Shown piece after piece: positions 34,358 through 42,946 of a stretch of 56,643 bases of DNA (position 1 is its first letter; each line of letters starts with the position of its first letter). Where the stretch lies: positions 99,255 to 155,897 of the forward strand of contig DHWX01000098.1 of the NCBI GenBank assembly GCA_002413395.1, written 5' to 3'. Below the pieces are notes generated by a model. It was given only the letters and a program-made list of their open reading frames with translations, had not been told where the DNA came from and ran no database searches. Origin of the DNA: Polaromonas sp. UBA5171 (lineage in GTDB: Bacteria > Pseudomonadota > Gammaproteobacteria > Burkholderiales > Burkholderiaceae_C). Position numbers and translations under genes: made by a program.

Positions 34358-35813
34358 AGCCCGGTTTACGCCATTCGCGCTGGTGAGCGCTGTGTCACTG
34401 CTGGCGGGCTGTTCGATGATTCCGGTCTATGAACGTCCGGCAGCGCCAGTCGCTGCCAGCTATCCAGCCTATCCCGGCATGACTGCGGCCGCCGTGGATA
34501 ACGCCGCGGCACCGTTGGCCGCTGACGTGGCCTGGCAGGATTTTTTTGCCGATGAAAAACTCAAGCACCTGATTGAGCTGTCTCTGGCCAACAACCGGGA
34601 CCTGCGCGTGGCGGTGCTGAATGTCGAGCAGGTCCGCACGCAGTACCAGATTCGGCGTGCAGACCAATTCCCCACGGTGAACGGCGTGCTCAGCGGGTCA
34701 CGCACACCCACGGGCAGCGGTAGCATCCTGAGCCTGTACAACGTCGGGCTGGCGGTCACGGCATATGAACTGGACCTTTTTGGCCGCGTCAGCAGCTTGA
34801 AGGAAGCGGCACTGAGCCAATATCTGGCCACCGCGGAGGCCCGCAAGACCGCGCAAATCAGCCTGATCGCCGCGGTGGCCAACACCTACCTGAGCATCCT
34901 GGCCGACGAAGAGTTACTGGACATTACACGGCAAACCCTGGCGACACGCGAAGATTCGCTGAAGCTGAGCAAGCTGCGTTTTGACAATGGGGTGACTTCC
35001 GAACTCGACTACCGTCAGGCCGAATCTCTCACCGAGGCAGCCCGCGTCGCGTATGACCAGCAACAACGCCAGCGCGCACTCGATGAAAATTCCCTGACCC
35101 TGCTGGTCGGTCAGCCGCTGCCTGAATTGACCGGGACCAGAAGGCAGGCGATGCGTCTTGCGCAAATGCGGCCGATGGTGGAAGTGCCGGCCGGTCTGCC
35201 TTCGGACCTGCTGAACCACCGGCCCGATATTCGTCAGGCTGAACAGCTGCTATTGGCCGCTAACGCCAACATCGGCGCGGCCCGTGCCGCCTTTTTCCCG
35301 CGGATTTCCCTGACCGTGGGCGCTGGCAGTGCCAGTGGCAGTCTGTCAGGACTGCTGAAAAACGGCTCCTGGGGTTGGACCTTGGCCCCCCAACTGGTGC
35401 TGCCGATTTTTGACGCTGGACGCAACCTGGCCGGACTGGATTCGGCCAAAGCTGGGCGCGATATTGCCGTTGCACAGTATGAAAAAGCCATTCAAACTGC
35501 CTTTCGCGAAGTCGCCGATGCACTGGCCATCCGGGCCACACTGGATGATCAGTTGCGCGCTCAGCAGGCCCAGGCCAATGCCGAGGCGGTCCGCTTCAAG
35601 CTGTCTGATTTGCGCTACCAAAACGGCATTTCAAGCAGTCTCGATGTGCTGGATGCGCAGCGTTCGCTGTTTAGCGCGCAGCAAGCCGTGGTGCAAACCC
35701 GCCTGGCTCAGCTTCAAAGCCAGGTCACGCTCTACAAAACGCTGGGTGGTGGCTGGAAGGAGCCAGTGCAGGAGGCGCAGGGCCCGAGAGCGGAAAGTCT
35801 GCCTCGGCCATGA
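34350..35813 (+). CDS. oprM: outer-membrane efflux lipoprotein (OprM/NodT-like)
   Basis: A 487-residue outer-membrane factor with a lipoprotein signal (lipobox LLAGC, Cys21) and two copies of the OEP helical domain, for example LDLFGRVSSLKEAALSQYLA and later VLPIFDAGRNLAGLDSAKAG. I chose the ATG at 34350, which has GAGGGGA six bases upstream and gives a clean signal peptide. Third gene of the pump operon; it overlaps the pump gene by 8 bp. Confidence 0.93.
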   Translation: MRKARFTPFALVSAVSLLAGCSMIPVYERPAAPVAASYPAYPGMTAAAVDNAAAPLAADVAWQDFFADEKLKHLIELSLANNRDLRVAVLNVEQVRTQYQIRRADQFPTVNGVLSGSRTPTGSGSILSLYNVGLAVTAYELDLFGRVSSLKEAALSQYLATAEARKTAQISLIAAVANTYLSILADEELLDITRQTLATREDSLKLSKLRFDNGVTSELDYRQAESLTEAARVAYDQQQRQRALDENSLTLLVGQPLPELTGTRRQAMRLAQMRPMVEVPAGLPSDLLNHRPDIRQAEQLLLAANANIGAARAAFFPRISLTVGAGSASGSLSGLLKNGSWGWTLAPQLVLPIFDAGRNLAGLDSAKAGRDIAVAQYEKAIQTAFREVADALAIRATLDDQLRAQQAQANAEAVRFKLSDLRYQNGISSSLDVLDAQRSLFSAQQAVVQTRLAQLQSQVTLYKTLGGGWKEPVQEAQGPRAESLPRP

Positions 35814-35827
35814 GGTCGGCTATTTTG

Positions 35828-35898
35828 TGAATTTTTTAAGGCTCTAGCCCAATCAGTGCGGGCACATGCAGCTATTAAATAGATAGCTTTTTGACGGC
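35828..35898. repeat. AT-rich hairpin, possible Comamonadaceae interspersed repeat
   Basis: Between the convergent oprM and murI genes the sequence includes GGCTCTAGCCC, GTGCGGGCAC and then AGCTAT-TAAATAG-ATAGCT-TTTT. The pattern looks like short repeats I recall between genes in Comamonadaceae. The last hairpin with its T-run could also end oprM transcription. The right part runs into the end of murI. Confidence 0.4.
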
Positions 35899-36699
35899 GG
35901 CAGACAGACCCAGCCAGCGGCCGGCTGCCGCCTGCAACGTTTGCGGTTGGCCTGTGGTGAACAGGCTGACTGTCCCTGCTGCGGTCGATGCGGTGCTGCC
36001 TTCATCGGTTGCCGTGCTCTGCACCAGCCGCCGCGTCTGGCGCGCGATGGCCTCGCCGTTGTCGATGATTTGCACTTCCGGCCCCAGCAAGGCGCGCAGC
36101 TGGACGCTGGCAAACGGGTAGTGTGTGCAACCCAGAACCAATGTGTCGATTTGGTCATTTTGAATACCAAATTGGCCCATACCCGATATGTAACGGGCGC
36201 AAAGCGCTATCGTTTCCGTAGGATCGCCGGTTTCGGCGCTGCGCTCAATGGCATCCGCCAAACCGTCGCAGGCTTGCATGACGAAGCTGGCGCGCTCGGC
36301 TTGCGACTCCAGTAGCGCGCGGAACTTGGCGCTGGTCAGCGTACCGCGGGTCGCCATCACGCCGATGCGCCCGGTCTTGCTGAGTGCCAGCGCCGATTTC
36401 AGGGCGGGTTCGACGCCGATCAGGGGCAGAACGGGATGCTCCAGGCGCAGCCGGTGGATGGCGGCTGCCGTGGCGGTGTTGCAGGCGACTACCACCGCTT
36501 TGACGTCCTGACTGACCAGATAACGCGTGATGGCGCGGGAACGTGCCAGCACATGCGCAACATCCCGCTCGCCATAGGGCGCGTGGCCGCTGTCGGCGAC
36601 GTAGATGAAGTGCTCGTGCGGGAGTTCAGTCCGCAACGCCTGCACAACGCTCAGGCCGCCGATGCCGCTGTCAAATACCCCGATAGCCCGGTTTTTCAA
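35875..36699 (-). CDS. murI: glutamate racemase
   Basis: MurI makes D-glutamate for peptidoglycan. The 274-residue protein has the AIGVFDSGIGGLSVV opening with the catalytic-region aspartate and serine, VVACNTATAAAIHRL with the first catalytic cysteine and LGCTHYPFASVQL with the second. Length and motifs are normal. It follows the class I fumarase gene by 24 bp on the same strand, so both may share a transcript. Confidence 0.95.
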   Translation of the reverse strand: MKNRAIGVFDSGIGGLSVVQALRTELPHEHFIYVADSGHAPYGERDVAHVLARSRAITRYLVSQDVKAVVVACNTATAAAIHRLRLEHPVLPLIGVEPALKSALALSKTGRIGVMATRGTLTSAKFRALLESQAERASFVMQACDGLADAIERSAETGDPTETIALCARYISGMGQFGIQNDQIDTLVLGCTHYPFASVQLRALLGPEVQIIDNGEAIARQTRRLVQSTATDEGSTASTAAGTVSLFTTGQPQTLQAAAGRWLGLSAAVKKLSI

Positions 36700-36723
36700 T
36701 TCTTGCTTACTCCGCGCAGGCTT

Positions 36724-38277
36724 TCAGATGCTGGTCACCGGAATGCCTTTGAACTCACCAGAGGCAATCTTTTTCTGCCACTCGGCCGGACCGGTAATGT
36801 GCACACTGGTGCCGCCCGCATCGACCGCCACGGTGACCGGCATATCGACCACGTCAAATTCGTAAATGGCTTCCATGCCCAGGTCGGCAAAGCCCACGAC
36901 TTTGGATGTCTTGATGGCTTTTGACACCAGGTAGGCCGCACCGCCCACGGCCATCAGGTAGGCGCTTTGGTGTTTCTTGATGGCGGCAATGGCAGTCGGG
37001 CCGCGCTCGGCCTTGCCGATCATGGCGATCAGGCCAGTCTGGGCCAGCATCATTTCGGTAAAGCCGTCCATGCGGGTAGAGGTTGTCGGGCCGGCCGGGC
37101 CAACTGCTTCACCCTTGACCGGATCGACCGGGCCGACGTAGTAGATCACCCGGTTGGTGAAATCCACCGGCAGTTTTTCGCCCTTGAGCAGCATGTCGGC
37201 AATGCGTTTGTGCGCGGCGTCGCGGCCGGTCAGCATCTTGCCATTCAGTAGCAGCATGTCGCCGGGCTTCCAGCTGGCGACTTCTTTCCGGGTCAGGGTA
37301 TCGAGGTTGACTTTTTTGCTCTTGAGGTCATCGGGTGCCCAGTTGACGTTGGGCCAGAGGTCCAGACTGGGCGGGGTCAGATACACCGGGCCGCTACCGT
37401 CGAGCACAAAGTGCGCGTGGCGCGTGGCGGCGCAGTTGGGAATCATGGCCACCGGTTTGCCGGCGGCGTGGGTCGGGTACATCCTGATCTTGACGTCGAG
37501 CACGGTGGTCAGGCCGCCCAATCCCTGCGCACCTATGCCCAGTGCATTGACCTTGTCAAAAAGCTCCAGCCGTAGCGCTTCGGTTTTGGTAAGCGCCTGA
37601 CCCGCCGAAGACCTGGACTGCAACTCGTGCATGTCAAGGTCGTCCATCAGACTTTCCTTGGCCATCAACATGGCTTTCTCGGCGGTACCGCCAATGCCTA
37701 TGCCCAGCATGCCGGGCGGGCACCAGCCCGCACCCATGGTGGGAACGGTCTTGAGCACCCAGTCAACCACCGAGTCGCCGGGATTGAGCATGGCCAGCTT
37801 GCTCTTGTTTTCGCTGCCACCGCCCTTGGCCGCTACGGTCACCTCAAGCTTGTTGCCGGGAACGATCTCGGTGAATATCACCGCGGGCGTATTGTCCTTG
37901 GTGTTCTTGCGCTCGAACTGTGGATCAGCAACCACCGAGGCCCGCAAGGTGTTGCCCTCGTGGTTGTAGCCGCGCCGCACGCCTTCGTTGATGGCGTCGT
38001 CCAGGCTACCGGTAAAACCTTCCCAGCGCAGGTCCATGCCAACTTTCAGAAACACATTGACGATGCCAGTGTCCTGACAGATCGGGCGGTGGCCAGTGGC
38101 GCTCATCTTGCTGTTGGTCAGGATTTGTGCCATCGCGTCCTTGGCCGCCGGGCTTTGCTCACGCTCGTAGGCGCGCGCCAGATGGGCGATGAAATCGGCC
38201 GGATGGTAGTAGCTGATGTATTGCAGGGCAGCGGCAATGGATTCGACGAGGTCAGCTTGCTTGATGCTTGTGGTCAT
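36724..38277 (-). CDS. fumA: class I fumarate hydratase (4Fe-4S)
   Basis: A 517-residue oxygen-sensitive iron-sulfur fumarase that hydrates fumarate to malate. Candidate cluster cysteines occur in RPICQDTGIVNVF, GAGWCPPGMLGIG and MIPNCAATRHAHF. The C-terminal beta domain includes GPTTSTRMDGFTEMML and VDAGGTSVHITGP. Length fits single-chain FumA/FumB. Divergent from class II fumC with 118 bp between the starts, so the cell holds both fumarase types side by side. Confidence 0.93.
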   Translation of the reverse strand: MTTSIKQADLVESIAAALQYISYYHPADFIAHLARAYEREQSPAAKDAMAQILTNSKMSATGHRPICQDTGIVNVFLKVGMDLRWEGFTGSLDDAINEGVRRGYNHEGNTLRASVVADPQFERKNTKDNTPAVIFTEIVPGNKLEVTVAAKGGGSENKSKLAMLNPGDSVVDWVLKTVPTMGAGWCPPGMLGIGIGGTAEKAMLMAKESLMDDLDMHELQSRSSAGQALTKTEALRLELFDKVNALGIGAQGLGGLTTVLDVKIRMYPTHAAGKPVAMIPNCAATRHAHFVLDGSGPVYLTPPSLDLWPNVNWAPDDLKSKKVNLDTLTRKEVASWKPGDMLLLNGKMLTGRDAAHKRIADMLLKGEKLPVDFTNRVIYYVGPVDPVKGEAVGPAGPTTSTRMDGFTEMMLAQTGLIAMIGKAERGPTAIAAIKKHQSAYLMAVGGAAYLVSKAIKTSKVVGFADLGMEAIYEFDVVDMPVTVAVDAGGTSVHITGPAEWQKKIASGEFKGIPVTSI

Positions 38278-38395
38278 GGTGCTTGATGAAAAAGTTGTGA
38301 AGAGGGAAGGCGTTCTTTGTTTTCATGGCGGCTAAATTCTGCTACGGTAGCCGTCAATCCTCTATTTTGACAGCTAACTCCATGGCGCAGACATC

Positions 38396-39790
38396 ATGAA
38401 AACACGTACAGAACGCGACACCTTCGGCCTCATCGAGGTTCCGGCTGACCGGCTGTGGGGCGCGCAGACCCAGCGCTCCTTGCAGAACTTCGATATCTCT
38501 GGTGAGCGGCAACCGCGCGAGATCATCCGCGCATTGGTGCAGATCAAGCGCTCCAGCGCGCTTGTCAACCACGCGCTGGGTTTGCAGGATGAAAGGAAAA
38601 CCGGGGCCATCGTCGCTGCGGCCGACGAAATCATTGAGGGCCAGCACGCAGAAGAGTTTCCGCTGGTGGTCTGGCAGACTGGCTCGGGCACGCAGACCAA
38701 CATGAATGTCAATGAGGTACTGGCCAACCGGGCCAGCGAGCTGCTTGGCGGTGAACGGGGCGACAACCGCAAAGTGCACCCCAATGATGATGTGAACCGC
38801 AGCCAGTCGTCGAACGACGTGTTTCCTACCGCGATGCATGTGGCGGCGGTGGAGGCCGTCACTCACCGGCTGTTGCCTGCCATCGGCAAGCTGCGTGAGA
38901 CGCTGGCACGCAAGTCGGTGGAATTTGCCAATATTGTCAAGATTGGCCGCACCCATCTTCAGGATGCCACGCCGCTGACGCTGGGCCAGGAGTTTTCAGG
39001 CTATGTGGCGCAACTCGAGCACGGGCAAAGGCATGTCCGCGCGGCACTGCCACACTTGTGCGAACTGGCGTTGGGTGGCACGGCGGTAGGTACGGGGCTG
39101 AACGCGCCTTCAGGCTATGCAGAGCAGGCGGCGGCTGAACTGGCGCGCCTGACTGGTTTGCCCTTTGTGACTGCGCCAAACAAGTTTGAAGCCCTGGCCT
39201 CCTGCGATGCGCTGGTGCATGCGCACGGTGCGCTCAAGACGCTGGCTGCCAGCCTGATGAAGATTGCCAATGACGTGCGCTGGCTGGCCAGTGGTCCACG
39301 CAGTGGCATCGGCGAGTTGAGTATTCCCGAGAACGAGCCGGGCTCGTCCATCATGCCTGGAAAGGTCAACCCCACGCAATGCGAGGCAGTGACCATGTTG
39401 TGCTGCCAGGTTTTTGGCAACGACGTAGCCATCAACTTTGGCGGTGCCTCGGGCAACTTTGAGCTCAATGTGTTCCGGCCCCTGATTGCCCACAATTTCC
39501 TGCAAAGCGTGCGCCTGCTGGCCGACGGGATGGTGAGCTTTAACGATCACTGCGCGGTGGGCATTGAGCCTAAGCGTGAGCGCATCGCAGAGCTGGTGGG
39601 CCGGTCCCTGATGCTGGTCACGGCGCTCAACACCCATATCGGCTATGACAAGGCCGCGTTCATTGCCAAGAAGGCACACAAGGAAGGCAGCAGTCTGCGC
39701 GATGCCGCGTTCGCATCGGGCTACGTCACGGCGGAACAGTTTGATCAGTGGGTGGTGCCGGGAAATATGGTGGGGGGCATGGCGCGATGA
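38396..39790 (+). CDS. fumC: class II fumarate hydratase
   Basis: A 464-residue iron-free fumarase. It shows TERDTFGLIEVPADRLWGAQ, GSGTQTNMNVNEV, HPNDDVNRSQSSNDVFPTAM, and the superfamily signature GSSIMPGKVNPTQCE with the catalytic serine loop. It is stable to oxygen and iron loss, unlike the class I enzyme encoded divergently. Start ATG at 38396 directly follows an AT-rich leader. Confidence 0.95.
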   Translation: MKTRTERDTFGLIEVPADRLWGAQTQRSLQNFDISGERQPREIIRALVQIKRSSALVNHALGLQDERKTGAIVAAADEIIEGQHAEEFPLVVWQTGSGTQTNMNVNEVLANRASELLGGERGDNRKVHPNDDVNRSQSSNDVFPTAMHVAAVEAVTHRLLPAIGKLRETLARKSVEFANIVKIGRTHLQDATPLTLGQEFSGYVAQLEHGQRHVRAALPHLCELALGGTAVGTGLNAPSGYAEQAAAELARLTGLPFVTAPNKFEALASCDALVHAHGALKTLAASLMKIANDVRWLASGPRSGIGELSIPENEPGSSIMPGKVNPTQCEAVTMLCCQVFGNDVAINFGGASGNFELNVFRPLIAHNFLQSVRLLADGMVSFNDHCAVGIEPKRERIAELVGRSLMLVTALNTHIGYDKAAFIAKKAHKEGSSLRDAAFASGYVTAEQFDQWVVPGNMVGGMAR

Positions 39791-39900
39791 CTTTCCCGTT
39801 TCAGGCGATCCGAAAAAGTTTCATAGATCCCACGATGATCATGACAAGCAGGTTGGAAATCATGACCACGGCAATCATCCCCAGGTAAGGCGGTAATGCA
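39775..39900 (-). pseudogene. UPF0114 (YqhA-like) membrane protein remnant
   Basis: On the minus strand the sequence reads LGMIAVVMISNLLVMIIVG and then, after a one-base shift, YETFSDRLKRESH. The two parts resemble the consecutive membrane segment and following loop of UPF0114 proteins. Nothing upstream fits. A 12-bp direct repeat CAGGTTGGAAAT (about 39850 and 39919) lies in the same debris. The 39791-40068 gap otherwise holds the acs leader. Confidence 0.35.
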
Positions 39901-40068
39901 GCCACCAGCTTGAAAAATCAGGTTGGAAATTGAAAGTGTTGCAAAATTGCAGAGGTCAGAAAATGCTTCGCCCATTTTTGGAATCTGTAAGCTCAAAGCC
40001 AGTCAGTGGCCTGTAAGTGCGAGGCATGAAAGTACTTGATATTCAACGACTAACAGGAGACAAAACCA

Positions 40069-42066
40069 ATGACTGCCCAAAACTCTGCCATCGAGTCCAC
40101 GCTGGTTGAAAACCGCATCTTTCCGCCTAGCGATGCCACGGTCAAGGCGGCCCGCATTTCGGGCATGGACGCCTATCATGCGATGTGTTCTGAAGCCGAG
40201 CGTGACTTTGAGGGTTTCTGGGCACGCCTGGCGCGCAACAATCTGGTCTGGAGCAAGCCTTTTACCCAGACCCTGGATGAATCCGGTGCGCCTTTTTACA
40301 AGTGGTTTAAGGACGGCGAACTCAATGCTTCAGCCAACTGCCTGGACAAACACATGGGTACGCCGGTCGAGAGCAAGACCGCCGTCATTTTCGAGGCGGA
40401 CGACGGCACGGTCACCAAAACCAGCTACAAGGAACTGCTGGCGCGCGTGAGCCAGTTTGCTAACGCACTCAAGGCTGAAGGCATCCAGAAGGGCGACCGG
40501 GTGCTGATTTACATGCCCATGACCCTCGAAGGCGTGATTGCCATGCAGGCTTGCGCCCGCATCGGCGCCACGCATAGCGTGGTGTTTGGCGGTTTCTCGG
40601 CCAAGGCGTTGCAGGAACGCATCATTGATGCCGGTGCGGTCGCGGTCATCACGTCCAACTACCAATTGCGCGGCGGCAAGGAATTGCCGCTCAAGGCGAT
40701 TGTGGATGAAGGCCTGGCAATGGGCGGCTGCGAGTCCATCCATTCGGTGCTGGTATACCAGCGTACAGCCACCGCCTGCAACATGGTGGCCGGGCGCGAC
40801 AAAACCTTTACCGAGGCGCTGGCAGGTCAAAGCACTGAATGTGCGCCAGAACTGGTGGGCGCTGAACACCCGCTCTTCATTCTTTACACGTCGGGTTCCA
40901 CCGGCAAGCCTAAGGGTGTGCAGCATTCCACCGGTGGCTACCTGTTGTGGGCCAGGCTCACGATGGACTGGGTCTTTGACGTCAAGCCCTCCGACGTCTT
41001 CTGGTGTACCGCCGACATTGGCTGGATCACCGGCCACACTTACGTCGCTTATGGCCCGCTGGCCGCAGGTGCCACGCAGATCATTTTTGAAGGCGTTCCA
41101 ACCTACCCGAATGCCGGGCGCTTCTGGCAGATGATCGAGCGCCACAAGTGCTCCATCTTCTATACCGCTCCCACGGCCATCCGCTCGCTGATCAAGGCTG
41201 CTGATGGTGATGAAAAAGTGCATCCAGCGCGCTCGGATCTCTCCAGCCTGCGCATCTTGGGGTCGGTCGGTGAGCCGATCAATCCGGAGGCCTGGATGTG
41301 GTATTACAAAAACGTTGGTGGCGAGCGCTGCCCGATTGTCGATACCTTCTGGCAAACCGAGACCGGTGGCATTGTGATCACGCCCTTGCCCGGTGCTACG
41401 CCACTGGTGCCGGGCAGTTGCACCTTGCCGCTGCCCGGCATCATGGCTGCCATCGTGGATGAGGCGGGCCACGACATCCCCAATGGTTCGGGGGGCATGC
41501 TGGTCATCAAACGACCCTGGCCGGCCATGATCCGCACCATCTGGAATGATCCGGAGCGTTACAAAAAAAGCTACTTCCCCGAGGAAATGGGAGGAACGAC
41601 CTATCTGGCTGGCGATGGTGCGGTGCGCAATGTTGATAACGGATATTTCCGCATTACCGGCCGTATTGATGATGTGCTGAACGTTTCAGGCCACCGCATG
41701 GGGACCATGGAAATTGAGTCAGCACTCGTGGCCAAGACTGATCTTGTGGCTGAAGCGGCAGTGGTTGGCCGCCCCGATGACCTGACAGGCGAAGCCATCT
41801 GTGCCTTTGTGGTGCTCAAGCGTGCCCGGCCAACCGGCGACGAGGCCAAGGCCATCGCCAAAGAACTGCGCGACTGGGTGGCCAAGGAAATCGGGCCGAT
41901 TGCGAAGCCCAAGGACATCCGTTTTGGCGAGAATCTGCCCAAGACACGCTCCGGCAAGATCATGCGCCGTCTGCTGCGTTCGATTGCCAAGGGCGAAACC
42001 ATCACGCAGGACACCAGCACCCTGGAAAATCCGGCTATCCTGGATCAGCTCGGTCAGGCTTACTGA
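40069..42066 (+). CDS. acs: acetyl-CoA synthetase
   Basis: A 665-residue AMP-forming acetate:CoA ligase. Motifs: FILYTSGSTGKPKGVQH (P-loop), DTFWQTETGG (adenine site), GRIDDVLNVSGHRMGTMEIE (hinge and core A8) and the C-terminal KTRSGKIMRRLLR with the lysine that is acetylated in regulated Acs enzymes. It activates acetate for the TCA or glyoxylate cycles. CAGGAG sits 10 bp before the ATG. Confidence 0.96.
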   Translation: MTAQNSAIESTLVENRIFPPSDATVKAARISGMDAYHAMCSEAERDFEGFWARLARNNLVWSKPFTQTLDESGAPFYKWFKDGELNASANCLDKHMGTPVESKTAVIFEADDGTVTKTSYKELLARVSQFANALKAEGIQKGDRVLIYMPMTLEGVIAMQACARIGATHSVVFGGFSAKALQERIIDAGAVAVITSNYQLRGGKELPLKAIVDEGLAMGGCESIHSVLVYQRTATACNMVAGRDKTFTEALAGQSTECAPELVGAEHPLFILYTSGSTGKPKGVQHSTGGYLLWARLTMDWVFDVKPSDVFWCTADIGWITGHTYVAYGPLAAGATQIIFEGVPTYPNAGRFWQMIERHKCSIFYTAPTAIRSLIKAADGDEKVHPARSDLSSLRILGSVGEPINPEAWMWYYKNVGGERCPIVDTFWQTETGGIVITPLPGATPLVPGSCTLPLPGIMAAIVDEAGHDIPNGSGGMLVIKRPWPAMIRTIWNDPERYKKSYFPEEMGGTTYLAGDGAVRNVDNGYFRITGRIDDVLNVSGHRMGTMEIESALVAKTDLVAEAAVVGRPDDLTGEAICAFVVLKRARPTGDEAKAIAKELRDWVAKEIGPIAKPKDIRFGENLPKTRSGKIMRRLLRSIAKGETITQDTSTLENPAILDQLGQAY

Positions 42067-42122
42067 ACTCGATAGCACTTGGAAGGCCCATTTTATAATG
42101 GGTGATGGCGCAAAATAGCCAT

Positions 42123-42153
42123 AAAAAAACCCGCCAAGTGCGCGGGTTTTTTT
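42123..42153. terminator. bidirectional terminator between acs and cytochrome c gene
   Basis: A7CCCGC (42123-42134) pairs with GCGGGT7 (42142-42153) around a 7-base loop, a strong hairpin with an A-run and T-run that serves both convergent genes. Confidence 0.92.
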
Positions 42154-42166
42154 GGGGAAGGACTGA

Positions 42167-42481
42167 TTACTTCAGAGTCAGGATCCAGGCTACCAGTTTC
42201 TTGGCTTCTTCAGCGTTGACCTGGGTGTTGGCGGGCATGGGCACGGGACCCCAAACGCCGGAACCACCTTTCATGACTTTGGCCTCGAGCTTGGCGGCAG
42301 CGTCTTTCTGGCCAGCGTATTTGGCGGCGACATCCTTGTAGGCAGGACCGACCAGTTTTTTGTCAACGGCGTGGCAGGCCAGGCAATTTTTGGCCTGGGC
42401 CAGTTGCAGGTCGGCCAGGGCAGGGGTTGAAACCACAAAACCTGCAGTCAGGGAAGCGATTGCCAAAAAAGTACGTTTCAC
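42167..42481 (-). CDS. periplasmic class I cytochrome c (c551/c552-like)
   Basis: 104 residues with a signal peptide (1-23, ending TPALA), the haem-attachment motif CLACH (33-37) and a late WGPVPMPAN segment whose methionine is the expected sixth haem ligand. This is the small cytochrome c551/c552 pattern, an electron carrier to terminal oxidases or nitrite reductase. No oxidase or reductase gene is adjacent, so its partner is unknown. Confidence 0.92.
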   Translation of the reverse strand: MKRTFLAIASLTAGFVVSTPALADLQLAQAKNCLACHAVDKKLVGPAYKDVAAKYAGQKDAAAKLEAKVMKGGSGVWGPVPMPANTQVNAEEAKKLVAWILTLK

Positions 42482-42607
42482 GCGGTGTTCTCCAGAAGAA
42501 TGTAGGTTGTGGGGTACAGTTGTGAAACGCGATTGTAGGGGGAGTGGTTGACAGCTTTCTGTTCAGGGGCTTTCCCTCATAATCCCGGGAATCCTTGAAA
42601 GTCATCT

Positions 42608-42847
42608 ATGTACCTCTTATTGATCGGCATTGTCGTACTGGCTCTGAAATATCTGGAGATCGGGCCGGTAGCCACCTGGAACTGGTGGATCGTGCTGTCA
42701 CCATTTGCGCTGGCAGTAGCTTGGTGGGCCTGGGCTGACGCCTTTGGCTACACCAAGCAGAAGGAAATTGACAAGATGGAAAAACGCAAGCAGGCCCGTA
42801 TCGACAAGCAGCGCGCTGCCATGGGCATACTGCCAAAAAAGAAGTGA
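42608..42847 (+). CDS. small Trp-rich membrane protein (TIGR04438-like)
   Basis: 79 residues: two hydrophobic segments (about 1-16 and 26-45) with a tryptophan cluster (ATWNWWIVL, AVAWWAWADAFG) and a basic cytoplasmic tail rich in Lys/Arg/Gln ending PKKK. It matches the pattern of the TIGR04438 small Trp-rich proteins found mainly in Burkholderiales. Function unknown. Stands between cytochrome c and ilvD. Confidence 0.8.
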   Translation: MYLLLIGIVVLALKYLEIGPVATWNWWIVLSPFALAVAWWAWADAFGYTKQKEIDKMEKRKQARIDKQRAAMGILPKKK

Positions 42848-42893
42848 ACTACCCATTGGGCGGGCCGTCTGAATCCGCTCAAACCCAAGTAAA

Positions 42894-42923
42894 GAGCCCG
42901 TGAAGTCTGTGACCTACGGGCTC
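42894..42923 (-). terminator. probable ilvD terminator
   Basis: GAGCCCGT (42894-42901) and ACGGGCTC (42916-42923) form an 8-bp perfect stem. On the minus strand it is followed by TTTACTT, a moderate T tract, 23 bp past the ilvD stop. Confidence 0.65.
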
Positions 42924-42946
42924 CATGTTTCAAGATTTGGAAGAAT

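Noticed and set aside
40330..41472. 380-codon minus-strand ORF opposite acs
   Set aside because: It is a frame shadow of a strongly conserved ligase and has no motif of its own.
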